The notes under the pieces are model-generated. The model made no database searches. It saw only the letters and a list, made by a program, of their open reading frames with translations, and was not told the DNA's origin. Position numbers and translations under genes: made by a program. Positions 18,110 through 26,211 of a DNA stretch of 64,000 nucleotides are shown piece after piece (within the stretch, counting starts at the first letter, position 1; every line of letters begins with the position of its first letter). Origin of the DNA: UBA2336 sp049306095 (GTDB taxonomy: Bacteria; Bacteroidota; Bacteroidia; Cytophagales; Cyclobacteriaceae); assembly GCA_049306095.1 (NCBI GenBank), contig JBAQPU010000018.1, positions 13,841-77,840 of the forward strand. The letters are read 5' to 3'.

Positions 18110-18508
18110 TCAGGCCCCGGGATGGGATCCTGTTTCCGCCAGCCTGGCGCTCAGCTCAACATCCTCAAATTCAAGATTCGTCACTTTAACACCGTATAAA
18201 AGTAGCCTGATCTCCTTTGTATGAATGTTGTTGTCGGCTTGCGCTAACCTGTACAAGTGCACAAAGGCACATAACTTTTCTTCCTCTGTACATTGGTTGA
18301 TCAGGTTAATAGCAGTGTGATAGATGTCCTGCTCCTTTCGTTTTCCGATTGATTCTTCGAACTGCCTGAAAAGCACCTCTGGTATGTGCTCTTCCTCTTT
18401 AATGGCAAGCATGGCTGCCCGCTCCGACTTCTCCACAACCCCATCTACATTTACCAACAGGTAAACAAGATGCAATAAGCCAGAGTGGTAGTTCATTCTG
18501 GAATTCAT
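18110..18508 (-). CDS. TerB-like helical protein
   Basis: A 132-residue protein with two repeats of the TerB acidic pattern: LVNVDGVVEKSERAAM (residues 18-33) and AQADNNIHTKEIRLL (about residues 90-104). TerB-like domains are helical bundles with acidic metal-binding sites, found in tellurite-resistance and phage/stress-linked proteins. The start at 18508 overlaps the stop of the upstream 98-residue gene by 4 bases (ATGA), showing translational coupling. It is the last gene of a three-gene cluster headed by a degenerate receiver protein. Confidence 0.7.
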   Translation of the reverse strand: MNSRMNYHSGLLHLVYLLVNVDGVVEKSERAAMLAIKEEEHIPEVLFRQFEESIGKRKEQDIYHTAINLINQCTEEEKLCAFVHLYRLAQADNNIHTKEIRLLLYGVKVTNLEFEDVELSARLAETGSHPGA

Positions 18509-18801
18509 AGGGCCGGGTTAACAACACTCTTCCAATTGATCTGACCGGTTCGCTCCTGAACCTGGTTTGACTTATCTGTGATTGAAATCTTTAGAATATT
18601 CTCCTTCAATATTTTAACAGTCTTCATCTTATTGAGGACCCACACGCGCATCATTTTATCATCTTGAAAAACAATTTTACCGGTATAGAAGTGGGAGCTG
18701 GTTTGTATGGTGTACACAGTTGAGTCTGCGGCATCTGTTGGGTTCAGTTGTCTTCCCAAAAGAGTTGCCATCAATTTGGACAAAAAGCCCGCTGACTCCA
18801 T
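18505..18801 (-). CDS. Hypothetical 98-residue protein
   Basis: A small soluble protein rich in beta-strand pattern (STVYTIQTSSHFYTGKIVFQD, MMRVWVLNKMKTVKIL). No recognised family. The core strands loosely recall Sm/PRC-barrel-type small barrels, but this is only an impression. It lies 8 bases after the receiver gene and overlaps the TerB-like gene by 4 bases, so the three are almost certainly one transcript. Confidence 0.65.
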   Translation of the reverse strand: MESAGFLSKLMATLLGRQLNPTDAADSTVYTIQTSSHFYTGKIVFQDDKMMRVWVLNKMKTVKILKENILKISITDKSNQVQERTGQINWKSVVNPAL

Positions 18802-18809
18802 ACATCAAC

Positions 18810-19169
18810 TTAATTGTTTGTGACAGAAGACAATGAAAAATGCCCAGCCGAAACATCCGCATACGTCAGCATGTCCGCAACACCCAATGCATGGCCGAGG
18901 TATTTTGCCTTTTCATCAATTTCATCGGCTACAAAAATCACCGGTGTTTTCTCGTTAATAGATTGCGTGCGTAACGAACGAATCAATTCAAATCCGGTAA
19001 TTACAGGCAAGTCTGTGCCGCAAACAATTAAATCAAATAACTCAACCCGAACCGCGTGAAGCCCATCGAGGCCTGAATTGAAATAACGAACCACCGGCTC
19101 TCCGGCAGCCATAGATGATTTAACACATTTTGCAACCGACTCCTGCCTGTGAACTACCAGAATTTTCAT
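18810..19169 (-). CDS. Stand-alone degenerate response-regulator receiver domain
   Basis: A 119-residue single-domain protein with receiver-like order: MKILVVHRQESVAK at the first strand, DLIVCGTDLPVITGFELIRSLR at the third, and PVIFVADEIDEK at the fourth. The usual acidic pair after strand 1 is HR, and the usual phospho-acceptor Asp aligns with G51 (CGTDLP in place of LDxxMP). The conserved Thr/Ser and Lys are also absent. It is therefore predicted to be phosphorylation-independent. It lies 230 bases downstream of a NarL-type regulator, with twin palindromes in between. Confidence 0.75.
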   Translation of the reverse strand: MKILVVHRQESVAKCVKSSMAAGEPVVRYFNSGLDGLHAVRVELFDLIVCGTDLPVITGFELIRSLRTQSINEKTPVIFVADEIDEKAKYLGHALGVADMLTYADVSAGHFSLSSVTNN

Positions 19170-19339
19170 AACCTAAAAACGTAAACCTTAAGAGTTCTTC
19201 TCATTTAAGATGGCAAGAAGAGATGAATTGGTTTTTGGGGCCGCGAGGCTGAACGGATCTGATTTAATTGCCGCAACCGGGCAAAAATTATGAATAGGCT
19301 CCGAATTGACGATTTTAAAAGAATAAGGAGCTATCGTTC

Positions 19340-19381
19340 ATTGAGTATCAGTACTCAATACATTGAGTAGAAATACTCAAT
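19340..19381. promoter_or_regulatory. Twin identical palindromes, candidate operator pair
   Basis: Two 20-bp inverted repeats with identical arms, ATTGAGTA-N4-TACTCAAT, lie at 19340-19359 (spacer TCAG) and 19362-19381 (spacer GAAA), with a 22-bp period (about two helical turns). They sit between the NarL-type regulator gene (stop at 19400) and the receiver-led cluster (start at 19169). No T-run follows, which argues against a terminator. The layout fits a dimeric regulator binding twice. Confidence 0.6.
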
Positions 19382-19399
19382 TGAAAACAGGACCGATTT

Positions 19400-20050
19400 T
19401 TACTTTACCAGCCCTGCTTCATAGGCAAACCGAACCAAGCCAACGGCCGACTTAATTTGAAGTTTCTCCAAAATCCGATAGCGATGGTTTTCAACAGTTC
19501 GTTCGCTAATAAAAAGCCTGTCGCCAATTTCCTTATTGGTTAGTTCTCTGCATATCAGTAAAACAATTTCTTTTTCACGCTCAGAGAGTTCAGGAGCTTT
19601 AAACGTTGGCCTGGCAGAGGCTGCCTTTTCTCTAATATTTTTACGGATAATGTTGGCAACAAAATCGTTGTGATAAAAATCCTTTTCAACCACCGATAAA
19701 ATCGCTCTCTCCAATTCAACAGGCTCGGTGTTTTTAAGTAAAAAAGCATGCACACCCATTTCGATCATGTGCAGTACGTATTTCTCACTATCGTGCATGG
19801 TTAACACAACCAGTTTAACGCTGGGAAATTTTTGGACCAGGTGTTCGCACGTCTCAACGCCATCCATCACGGGCATTTGAAGATCAACAATGGCAACATC
19901 AGGCTGCTCATATTTTACTAATTTGAGCAACTCTTTTCCATTTTCCGCATCCTTAACAACGCTTATATCTTTAAACGACTGTAGCAACCCAACCATTGCT
20001 TTTCGAAACAACGTATGATCATCTGCGATATAAACTTTTAACTTCTTCAT
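19400..20050 (-). CDS. NarL/LuxR-family response regulator
   Basis: A 216-residue regulator. Its receiver domain has YIADDHTLFRKAM, phospho-acceptor D56 in IVDLQMPVMDGVE, and a conserved Thr/Lys region (VVLTMHDSEKYVL). The C-terminal LuxR-type helix-turn-helix is LSEREKEIVLLICREL followed by NKEIGDRLFISERTVENHR. It overlaps the stop of the upstream NarX-like kinase gene by 4 bases. Such proteins bind palindromic sites as dimers; the twin palindromes just downstream are the obvious candidates. Confidence 0.93.
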   Translation of the reverse strand: MKKLKVYIADDHTLFRKAMVGLLQSFKDISVVKDAENGKELLKLVKYEQPDVAIVDLQMPVMDGVETCEHLVQKFPSVKLVVLTMHDSEKYVLHMIEMGVHAFLLKNTEPVELERAILSVVEKDFYHNDFVANIIRKNIREKAASARPTFKAPELSEREKEIVLLICRELTNKEIGDRLFISERTVENHRYRILEKLQIKSAVGLVRFAYEAGLVK

Positions 20051-20874
20051 GAACAGCGCATTTTTATTGTAACGATTGTTCCTTGATTGGGGCCGGTATC
20101 GTATTCTAAGGATGCTCCAAGTATTTTTGCACGGTTTTGAATATTAAATAACCCTAGGCCGCTTGCCGCATTTTTCTTCTCTTCTATGTTAAAGCCGGTA
20201 CCTTGATCGGCTACCTTCACCTCCAGCAGGTGCGTCCACTGAATGGAAACATGTATAATCGCGCTTCCCGAATGTTTGAGCGCATTGTTCACCAACTCCT
20301 GAACAATTCTGAATAACATAATCTCCTTCGACTTATCCATACTCACTGCCGATCCATTTTCAAGGAACTCAACTTTCACACCCGAAACCATGGCGTACTG
20401 GTTACACATTTCGTGAACCGCTTGCGCAAAACCAAATCGCTCAAGGCTGGGAGGCATCAGGTCGCGGCTGATTCTCCTTACTGAATCAATGGTATCGTCA
20501 ATCATCGTTTTAACCTGCTGTGTCATCCCAGATTCCGATCCCTCAATTTTTGGTGGTGTCATCAGGCTGATGCGTATGGTTGATAACATGAGTCCGATGC
20601 TGTCGTGCAAATCACGTGCAAGGCGTTCTCGCTCATGCTCTTGTGATTCAAGGGCAGCCATGAGCATTTTTTCCTGGTGCTCTGTCTCCAGTTTCTGTCG
20701 TTGGAGCTTATTTTCCAACATTTTCCGCTGATAGAAAAGCACAAAAAATACGATCACCATGGCCAAGGCCAGCATGCCAAGCGTTGCAATTGAAAATATA
20801 ATGGTGAATTCTGAAATAGTTGGTGCGACAGCATCCACCATTATCAAATCAAGTTTCATGTAATGGTGACTCAT
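20047..20874 (-). CDS. NarX-like (HisKA_3) sensor histidine kinase
   Basis: A 275-residue kinase with one N-terminal membrane helix (about residues 23-50), a coiled coil, and the HisKA_3 motif ERERLARDLHDSIGLMLS with H90. The ATPase domain has FRIVQELVNNALKHS and GLGLFNIQNRAKILG. It has almost no extracytoplasmic part, so sensing probably comes through a partner, possibly the membrane protein encoded just upstream. It overlaps both neighbours by 4 bases, forming a three-gene coupled unit. Confidence 0.92.
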   Translation of the reverse strand: MSHHYMKLDLIMVDAVAPTISEFTIIFSIATLGMLALAMVIVFFVLFYQRKMLENKLQRQKLETEHQEKMLMAALESQEHERERLARDLHDSIGLMLSTIRISLMTPPKIEGSESGMTQQVKTMIDDTIDSVRRISRDLMPPSLERFGFAQAVHEMCNQYAMVSGVKVEFLENGSAVSMDKSKEIMLFRIVQELVNNALKHSGSAIIHVSIQWTHLLEVKVADQGTGFNIEEKKNAASGLGLFNIQNRAKILGASLEYDTGPNQGTIVTIKMRCS

Positions 20875-21560
20875 ATAACCGGGGATTTCTTTCCCTGTAA
20901 ACTATCTTTTACCAATGTAAAGTCAAGCCATGCTGCATACATTAACAAGAGGCAAAATCCGAACCGGAAAAAATTTCTGAAAGTCCAGAAGCCTATTAAA
21001 TCATTATGAAGCACATTGGTGATGTAATCCAGCATCAGCGAAAGCATAAACGTACCTGCAAAAAAGAAAAGAATGGCCGTATTAATCCAAAACATTGGAA
21101 ATTTTAACAGGTTTTCTTCCGGCAGCTTTCTGATCAAATAAAAGAAGTAGCCAACAGAACAAACAATCATCAACATTTCACGACCGGTACGAATGAGTGA
21201 ATGCGAGTTCTCCTGAAAAAACAAAATACAAACAATATACCCAATCACGTACAGGCCGCCCAAGGTTGCAATCCATTTCCTCCAGAAGGCATCACTCACT
21301 GCAAACCAAAACACAGTTGTTAACAGTATAGACTCAAAAAACACAAAACCATTACCAATTTGATTAATGTTCTGATTATTAAAAAAAGATACCGAAAGTT
21401 GCTGGCCTGCCTGGAAAAGAATGCTGGAAAGTCCGTAGAAAAAAAGGGTCTTGATGTATGCCTTGCGATTTTTGAAAAGTGGAATGCACGCTATGCAAAT
21501 AAAGAAACTGCCCGCCCACTGAAAGTAGTTTGAGTATTCCCTAAGCAATTGAATCGTCAT
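20871..21560 (-). CDS. Polytopic membrane protein upstream of a kinase, likely sensory partner
   Basis: A 229-residue protein from the ATG at 21558-21560, with about seven hydrophobic helices (residues 12-29, 38-55, 66-83, 91-110, 124-142, 155-180 and 198-218). The N-terminal extension to 21608 lacks an ATG and is not used. The stop overlaps the kinase start by 4 bases (ATGA). I do not recognise a family. Seven-helix proteins beside kinases often act as sensors; this role is inferred from context only. Confidence 0.7.
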   Translation of the reverse strand: MTIQLLREYSNYFQWAGSFFICIACIPLFKNRKAYIKTLFFYGLSSILFQAGQQLSVSFFNNQNINQIGNGFVFFESILLTTVFWFAVSDAFWRKWIATLGGLYVIGYIVCILFFQENSHSLIRTGREMLMIVCSVGYFFYLIRKLPEENLLKFPMFWINTAILFFFAGTFMLSLMLDYITNVLHNDLIGFWTFRNFFRFGFCLLLMYAAWLDFTLVKDSLQGKKSPVI

Positions 21561-21646
21561 GATCGAAAAAACTAAAATAACATCAAAAGGAAAAGAAGCA
21601 GCACACAACGAGTGTGGCCGCTTCCGAAAAATGGCTTGTTGCTATC

Positions 21647-21961
21647 CTACAAGTCATTTGTTGGACAATCAGGCGGACATTTCAGGCCATCGTCCCAAAC
21701 GAAATAAGCAGCCGATGATGCTACACCGGCATCCGGTAACAAATTGGTTCCATCTGCCTTGGTTGCAACCAAAAACATGGTGAACGGATTCTTTTTATCT
21801 TCGCTATCGTGCGCATTGTAAATGCGAAGTCCTTCACAATCTTTTTGGTTAAGCAGTTTGATCACATCATCTTTTTTGAACATGACTGATTTTGCTCCCT
21901 TACCGTCTTTCTTAAAACTGTCGACCCATTTCTTAGCCTTGTCTTTTTTTATTTCGCCCAT
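21647..21961 (-). CDS. Small hypothetical protein with a C-terminal CPPDCP motif
   Basis: A 104-residue soluble protein. It starts with a lysine-rich helix (DKAKKWVDSFKKD), contains LRIYNAHDSEDKKNPFTMFLVAT, and ends WDDGLKCPPDCPTNDL. The two cysteines flank Pro-Pro-Asp and could bind metal or form a disulfide. No family assigned. It is divergent from the cystathionine gamma-synthase-like gene and transcribed in the same direction as the downstream signalling genes. Confidence 0.65.
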   Translation of the reverse strand: MGEIKKDKAKKWVDSFKKDGKGAKSVMFKKDDVIKLLNQKDCEGLRIYNAHDSEDKKNPFTMFLVATKADGTNLLPDAGVASSAAYFVWDDGLKCPPDCPTNDL

Positions 21962-22059
21962 GACTTTGGTTGGTTATTTGGTTGAACATAATGGAAAAAT
22001 AAATAAAAAATCCATTGGGGTTTTTTGCTAAGTTTCGTTTTCAAAACATTTTAGCGATT

Positions 22060-23193
22060 ATGAAACAAAGCCATTCCAAGCTTACCCAAAGTGTGCATGC
22101 CGGCTCGATTGAAGATTCTGTGTTTAAAGGAGCGGTAAGTCCTGTTTACCCATCTTCCGCTTACGATTATGAAGATTTGCCGCAAACACGGTATCCCCGG
22201 TATTTCAACACCCCTAATCAACGGGCGGCTGCAACTAAAATCGCAACCCTTGAGAATGCTGAAGATGGTTTAATCTTCAGCTCAGGAATGGCCGCCATTT
22301 TCACCTCCTTGTTAGCCTTTCTTAAAAAAGGCGACCATGTTGTGCTGCAAAACGACTTGTATGGAGGGACTTTCAACGCGATTGTAACGGAATTTCCACG
22401 GTATGGAATTGAGTATACGTTAGTAGATGGTGCCTACCCTGAAAATTTTAAAAGGGCCATCCGAAAGGAAACCAAAATCATCTACATCGAAACACCTTCG
22501 AATCCAACATTAAAAATTACAGGCATAAAAGCTGTGGCGGCAATTGCCAAAGCACACGGACTCCTAACCATCATCGACAATACCTTTGCCTCCCCGGTTA
22601 ACCAAAACCCAATTGACCTGGGGATTGATATTGTTGCACACAGCGGAACAAAATACATTGGTGGCCACAGCGACTTATGTTGTGGCGCGGCTGTCGGGGC
22701 GACAAAACTTATCGAACAGGTTCGCACAAGCGCCTTTCATTTTGGAGGATCGCTGGATGCGCACACCTGTTACCTGGTGGAGAGAAGTTTAAAAACCATT
22801 GTGCTTCGTGTACGGCAACAAAACGAAAATGCCCTGGCGCTTGCTCACTATTTAAAAAGCAACAGCAAGATAGCAAGGGTATATTACCCGGGTTTACCTG
22901 ATCATCCCAACCATCGTATTGCCAAGGCACAAATGCCCGGAGGATTTGGTGGTATGCTTTCCTTTGAGGTGCAGACCAATGCTGATGCGTTTCTTGCCAA
23001 CCTGAAACTGATCAAACGAGCGATTAGTTTGGGTGGCGTAGAGTCAACGGTTACATCCCCGGCTAAAACATCACATGCAAAAATGAGTGCCGAAGAACGG
23101 GCAACCATAGGCGTAACCGCTAACCTGGTGCGCCTTTCTGTGGGGATTGAAGACGTGAGTGATTTGATAAGGGATATTGAGCAGGCTTTGTAA
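22060..23193 (+). CDS. Cys/Met metabolism PLP-dependent enzyme (cystathionine gamma-synthase/lyase type)
   Basis: A 377-residue trans-sulfuration enzyme. The PLP lysine is K198 in HSGTKYIGGHSD; YPSSAY, FSSGMAAIFTSLLAFLKKGDH and LYGGT are family motifs, and the C-terminal SLGGVESTVTSPAKTSHAKM is typical. Members make or break cystathionine in methionine and cysteine synthesis; synthase versus lyase cannot be told from motifs alone. The frame opens at a TTG (22015), but the ATG at 22060 gives the usual N-terminus. It runs convergent into the ATP-grasp-like gene. Confidence 0.92.
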   Translation: MKQSHSKLTQSVHAGSIEDSVFKGAVSPVYPSSAYDYEDLPQTRYPRYFNTPNQRAAATKIATLENAEDGLIFSSGMAAIFTSLLAFLKKGDHVVLQNDLYGGTFNAIVTEFPRYGIEYTLVDGAYPENFKRAIRKETKIIYIETPSNPTLKITGIKAVAAIAKAHGLLTIIDNTFASPVNQNPIDLGIDIVAHSGTKYIGGHSDLCCGAAVGATKLIEQVRTSAFHFGGSLDAHTCYLVERSLKTIVLRVRQQNENALALAHYLKSNSKIARVYYPGLPDHPNHRIAKAQMPGGFGGMLSFEVQTNADAFLANLKLIKRAISLGGVESTVTSPAKTSHAKMSAEERATIGVTANLVRLSVGIEDVSDLIRDIEQAL

Positions 23194-23201
23194 AAACAGC
23201 C

Positions 23202-24281
23202 TTAAAAACGGAGCCTCCAAAATGTGTGTGCTACGGCATAGCTTATGGCTCGCATAATCCGGTAACGAAGTTTGTTTTTCACCAGTCGTCTGCGAAACCA
23301 TTCATTCACGCGGAACGCAAACGATGTTTTCATCCTGGCTAACTGACCTTCGGAAATCCTGAGTTCAACGATGTCGTTACCCTGGTAATCCACACGATCC
23401 AACTCATCAAAAAATTGTTCGTAGAACATGTTGCGCATCATGCGTTGCTGATTGTTGTCCTTTTCCGGTTCCCGAGGGGGCAGGGCAAACGCTGGGTTTA
23501 GGTTAATCTCCCAGAGTTGGAGTTCACCATTCACTACAGAATAATCGGCACGACCATAGGAAATTCCTGCGGTTTGAAAATTCTTTAAGAGCCAATCGTT
23601 GTGCGGATTGTCACGCATAAAAGCTTCAATCTCATTTTTCTTGCTTTCCATTAAAGCATCTCCTACTGCAATCGTTGATTTCACCATCCAATGGTAACTA
23701 AAGTTAAAGTATCGTGGCATCACCCGGTTTCCTAAAACAAACGCAGAATGCTTGATGAATACACCATCCTCCACGGAGGCATTGAGATATTCAACCACCA
23801 ACAGATCATTTAACGGGTATCGGAGAAATTTCAACACCCAAATATGTTTATGCAGGTCTTCAACTGAGTAAATCAGGGGCGTTAGTGCACCCGAATGCCG
23901 GTTTGCCTCCCGCACAAAAACCGGGAAGCGTAACGAATCAAATGCTTCTGTCGCCCGAACTATTGTAAACCGGTTAATGCCTGTCTGGTACATTTTCCTC
24001 AATAATTCATACCGCAACAAAACCTTGTTGGGATTATTGAGTACGATTAAGTGTGGGTAGGCACTGCTTAACTGCTGGTAAATTTCAACCGCAACCTCAC
24101 GTTGTAGCGGAGTAAGCAAATCCAGATCAGAAAATATAAACGTGCCTGCCTGTATATGCCGAAGGGTTTTAATGTTTTCCCAGAGAATAATTTTTACCCT
24201 GTCGGAAAAACGCATATCGCCCGCACGTAAAAAATTTTTGATCGTGTGCTGATTTCTACGTACAACTAGAAAATAAATCAT
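23202..24281 (-). CDS. ATP-grasp-like protein of unknown function
   Basis: A 359-residue soluble protein. FPVFVREANRHSG and VVEYLNASVEDGVFIKH resemble the nucleotide-binding part of the ATP-grasp fold, and ELQLWEINLNPAFALP near residue 265 resembles the metal-binding ExN strand. ATP-grasp enzymes ligate a carboxylate to an amine or thiol. The start overlaps the transporter stop by 4 bases, and an exported RidA protein precedes the transporter. Substrate unknown; an amino-acid or peptide ligase is possible but unproven. Confidence 0.6.
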   Translation of the reverse strand: MIYFLVVRRNQHTIKNFLRAGDMRFSDRVKIILWENIKTLRHIQAGTFIFSDLDLLTPLQREVAVEIYQQLSSAYPHLIVLNNPNKVLLRYELLRKMYQTGINRFTIVRATEAFDSLRFPVFVREANRHSGALTPLIYSVEDLHKHIWVLKFLRYPLNDLLVVEYLNASVEDGVFIKHSAFVLGNRVMPRYFNFSYHWMVKSTIAVGDALMESKKNEIEAFMRDNPHNDWLLKNFQTAGISYGRADYSVVNGELQLWEINLNPAFALPPREPEKDNNQQRMMRNMFYEQFFDELDRVDYQGNDIVELRISEGQLARMKTSFAFRVNEWFRRRLVKNKLRYRIMRAISYAVAHTFWRLRF

Positions 24282-25576
24282 TTGATATGAGGCTTGTCCT
24301 GCACTTTAAATCCTGAATATACTTCAGGCATCATATTTCTGTACCCTCTCATAACGATCGACATGACCAAACCAATTTCAGTGACGTTCAGTAATGTTTT
24401 AAAAATATCGGGTATTGAATCAACTGCTTTCAGAAGCAATATCCCCTCCAGGGGAATACCGGCCGCTAAAAAAACCGGAAGGCTATATACATTTCCCATT
24501 TGTGGAAGACCCGGGCTGGCAAAACTTGTGACCAACATGAGGCCGAGGAAAATAAAAAAGTCAGGCAGCGTTACCGAAATATTATAAAGTTCTGAGAGCA
24601 GAAAAAATGAAAATGGATTTGCCACCATCAGGTTAATCCTGAAGAACGAAACAAATACTGGCACCGCAAAGCCGGCCACGGCAGCCGGTATCCCTAATTT
24701 CTTTGTGCTTATCAGCAAACCCGGAAGGCTGGCCAATGACGAGCACGTGCTGATGGCAACCATTTGTGCCGGAAGGAGTGCACGTAAAAATGACGTAAGC
24801 GATGTGTACCCGAAAAAAAATGCAACTGCATACAAAAAAAGTATAGCAACCGAGAGCACGCCACATACACCCAATACATACAGTCCGGCAACACCCAAAA
24901 TCATGGTTCCGCTTCGGCTGGATACAACAAACGTCAGGCAGGCTACAGAAACCGGAAGCGCATAAAATATAATCCGAAGCAATTCAAACACCCTTACATT
25001 CAGGTGTTGAGCGTGAGTTATCAGTTTCTTTTTTAAGAAATTTGGAAACCAAAAGAAAGCGATTGATAATAAAATCGTTCCGAGAATGGCAGGAACTATA
25101 AATCGCGCTACACTCGACTGAACGTTGGTAAGTAGTACATGTATGTTTCGAAGACCTGTTTTCTCTGAAGTTTCCTGTACAAGCGGATTTGAAATTGACA
25201 AATCAACATTCAGATACTGTGTAAATCCATAACTGAAAGCTACCGACAGAAGCGTACAGGCAATCACCAATCCGATATGCACAAACAAACCATTCATGAC
25301 AAGTTTCACTGCCAGTTTTTCATGAATGATGGTTATAAAACTTACAAAAAGGTTAGTGACTACTAACGGAACCGCAAGAATAACAAGAATCACAATCCAC
25401 ACCTTTGCAAATACTTCCGCATAGGGAATCAGGTGGACAAGAGTTATAAATGAAGAATTCCATGATAGTACCCCTAAGGCAACCCCTGATAAAAATCCAA
25501 TCAAAGAACCAACCAAAATATACTTTGATCTACTCTTTTCCTTCATGAAATCAGTGTTTGAAAAATATGCGCTCAT
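24278..25576 (-). CDS. Dicarboxylate/amino acid:cation symporter (DAACS/SDF family)
   Basis: A roughly 430-residue transporter with about eight membrane segments and the family re-entrant motif region ATCSSLASLPGLL, followed by VAGFAVPVFVSFFRINLM. The family normally moves glutamate, aspartate or C4-dicarboxylates with Na+ or H+, though the exact substrate residues look divergent. The frame is open to a GTG at 25615 that touches the RidA stop; ATGs at 25576 and 25546 are both reasonable, and 25576 is used. It is coupled to the downstream ATP-grasp-like gene. Confidence 0.82.
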   Translation of the reverse strand: MSAYFSNTDFMKEKSRSKYILVGSLIGFLSGVALGVLSWNSSFITLVHLIPYAEVFAKVWIVILVILAVPLVVTNLFVSFITIIHEKLAVKLVMNGLFVHIGLVIACTLLSVAFSYGFTQYLNVDLSISNPLVQETSEKTGLRNIHVLLTNVQSSVARFIVPAILGTILLSIAFFWFPNFLKKKLITHAQHLNVRVFELLRIIFYALPVSVACLTFVVSSRSGTMILGVAGLYVLGVCGVLSVAILFLYAVAFFFGYTSLTSFLRALLPAQMVAISTCSSLASLPGLLISTKKLGIPAAVAGFAVPVFVSFFRINLMVANPFSFFLLSELYNISVTLPDFFIFLGLMLVTSFASPGLPQMGNVYSLPVFLAAGIPLEGILLLKAVDSIPDIFKTLLNVTEIGLVMSIVMRGYRNMMPEVYSGFKVQDKPHIK

Positions 25577-25614
25577 TTTGCTGAGCCTTCGTATTCTTCT
25601 ATGAAGTACGAACA

Positions 25615-26133
25615 CTACTCCACCTCCACAATCATCTCAACTTCTACTGCTATGTTCATGGGTAGCGAGCCCATCCCCACAGCCGAGCGGGCGTGTAATC
25701 CTTTTTCGCCAAACACACTCACAATCACATCGGAGAATCCATTGATCACTTTAGGGTGATCAGTAAAATCAGGGGTACAGTTAACCATGCCCAATACCTT
25801 CACCACCCGCTTAACTTTGTTGAAATCGCCAACTTCGGCCTTTAATGTAGACAGAATAGAAACAGCCGTTTGATTAGCGGCCATGTAAGCCTGCTCGAGC
25901 GAAAGATCTTTTCCTACTTTGCCGGTAATATTCGTGCCGTCTGCTTTGGTAGGACCATGCCCTGCCAGAAAGATTAGATTCCCTACCCTTACAGCCTTTA
26001 CGTAGTTGGCCACCGGAGCAGACGGTTTGAATAACTCAATTTTCAACTCCTTCAGCTTCTTGTCATAATCGACCTGGGCATAACTACCTGCTGCCACAAA
26101 AAACAATGCAAAAAAAACAACACTTGGTTTCAT
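25615..26133 (-). CDS. Exported RidA-family protein
   Basis: A 172-residue protein from the ATG at 26131-26133; a longer frame from a TTG is not preferred. It has a clear signal peptide (MKPSVVFFALFFVAAGSYAQ), then a RidA/YjgF domain: RVGNLIFLAGHGP, the SAVGMGSLPMNIAVEVEM C-terminal signature, and an Arg in LHARSAVG matching the family's substrate-binding Arg. Cytosolic RidA removes reactive enamines made by PLP enzymes. Exported versions exist in many bacteria but their task is unknown. Confidence 0.87.
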   Translation of the reverse strand: MKPSVVFFALFFVAAGSYAQVDYDKKLKELKIELFKPSAPVANYVKAVRVGNLIFLAGHGPTKADGTNITGKVGKDLSLEQAYMAANQTAVSILSTLKAEVGDFNKVKRVVKVLGMVNCTPDFTDHPKVINGFSDVIVSVFGEKGLHARSAVGMGSLPMNIAVEVEMIVEVE

Positions 26134-26211
26134 AGCTTTATCCTTTAATTTTCTGCTGACATACGGTTGTCGCTTCAATAAACTTAGTTTGTTCTGCTAA
26201 CTTCAACAACT

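Noticed and set aside
19210..19293. 27-codon plus-strand ORF (MARRDELVFG...)
   Set aside because: Very short, no start-site support, and lies in the regulatory gap; not enough evidence.
19340..19381. Reading the twin palindromes as terminators
   Set aside because: No T-run follows either stem and the identical arms with 22-bp period fit operators better.
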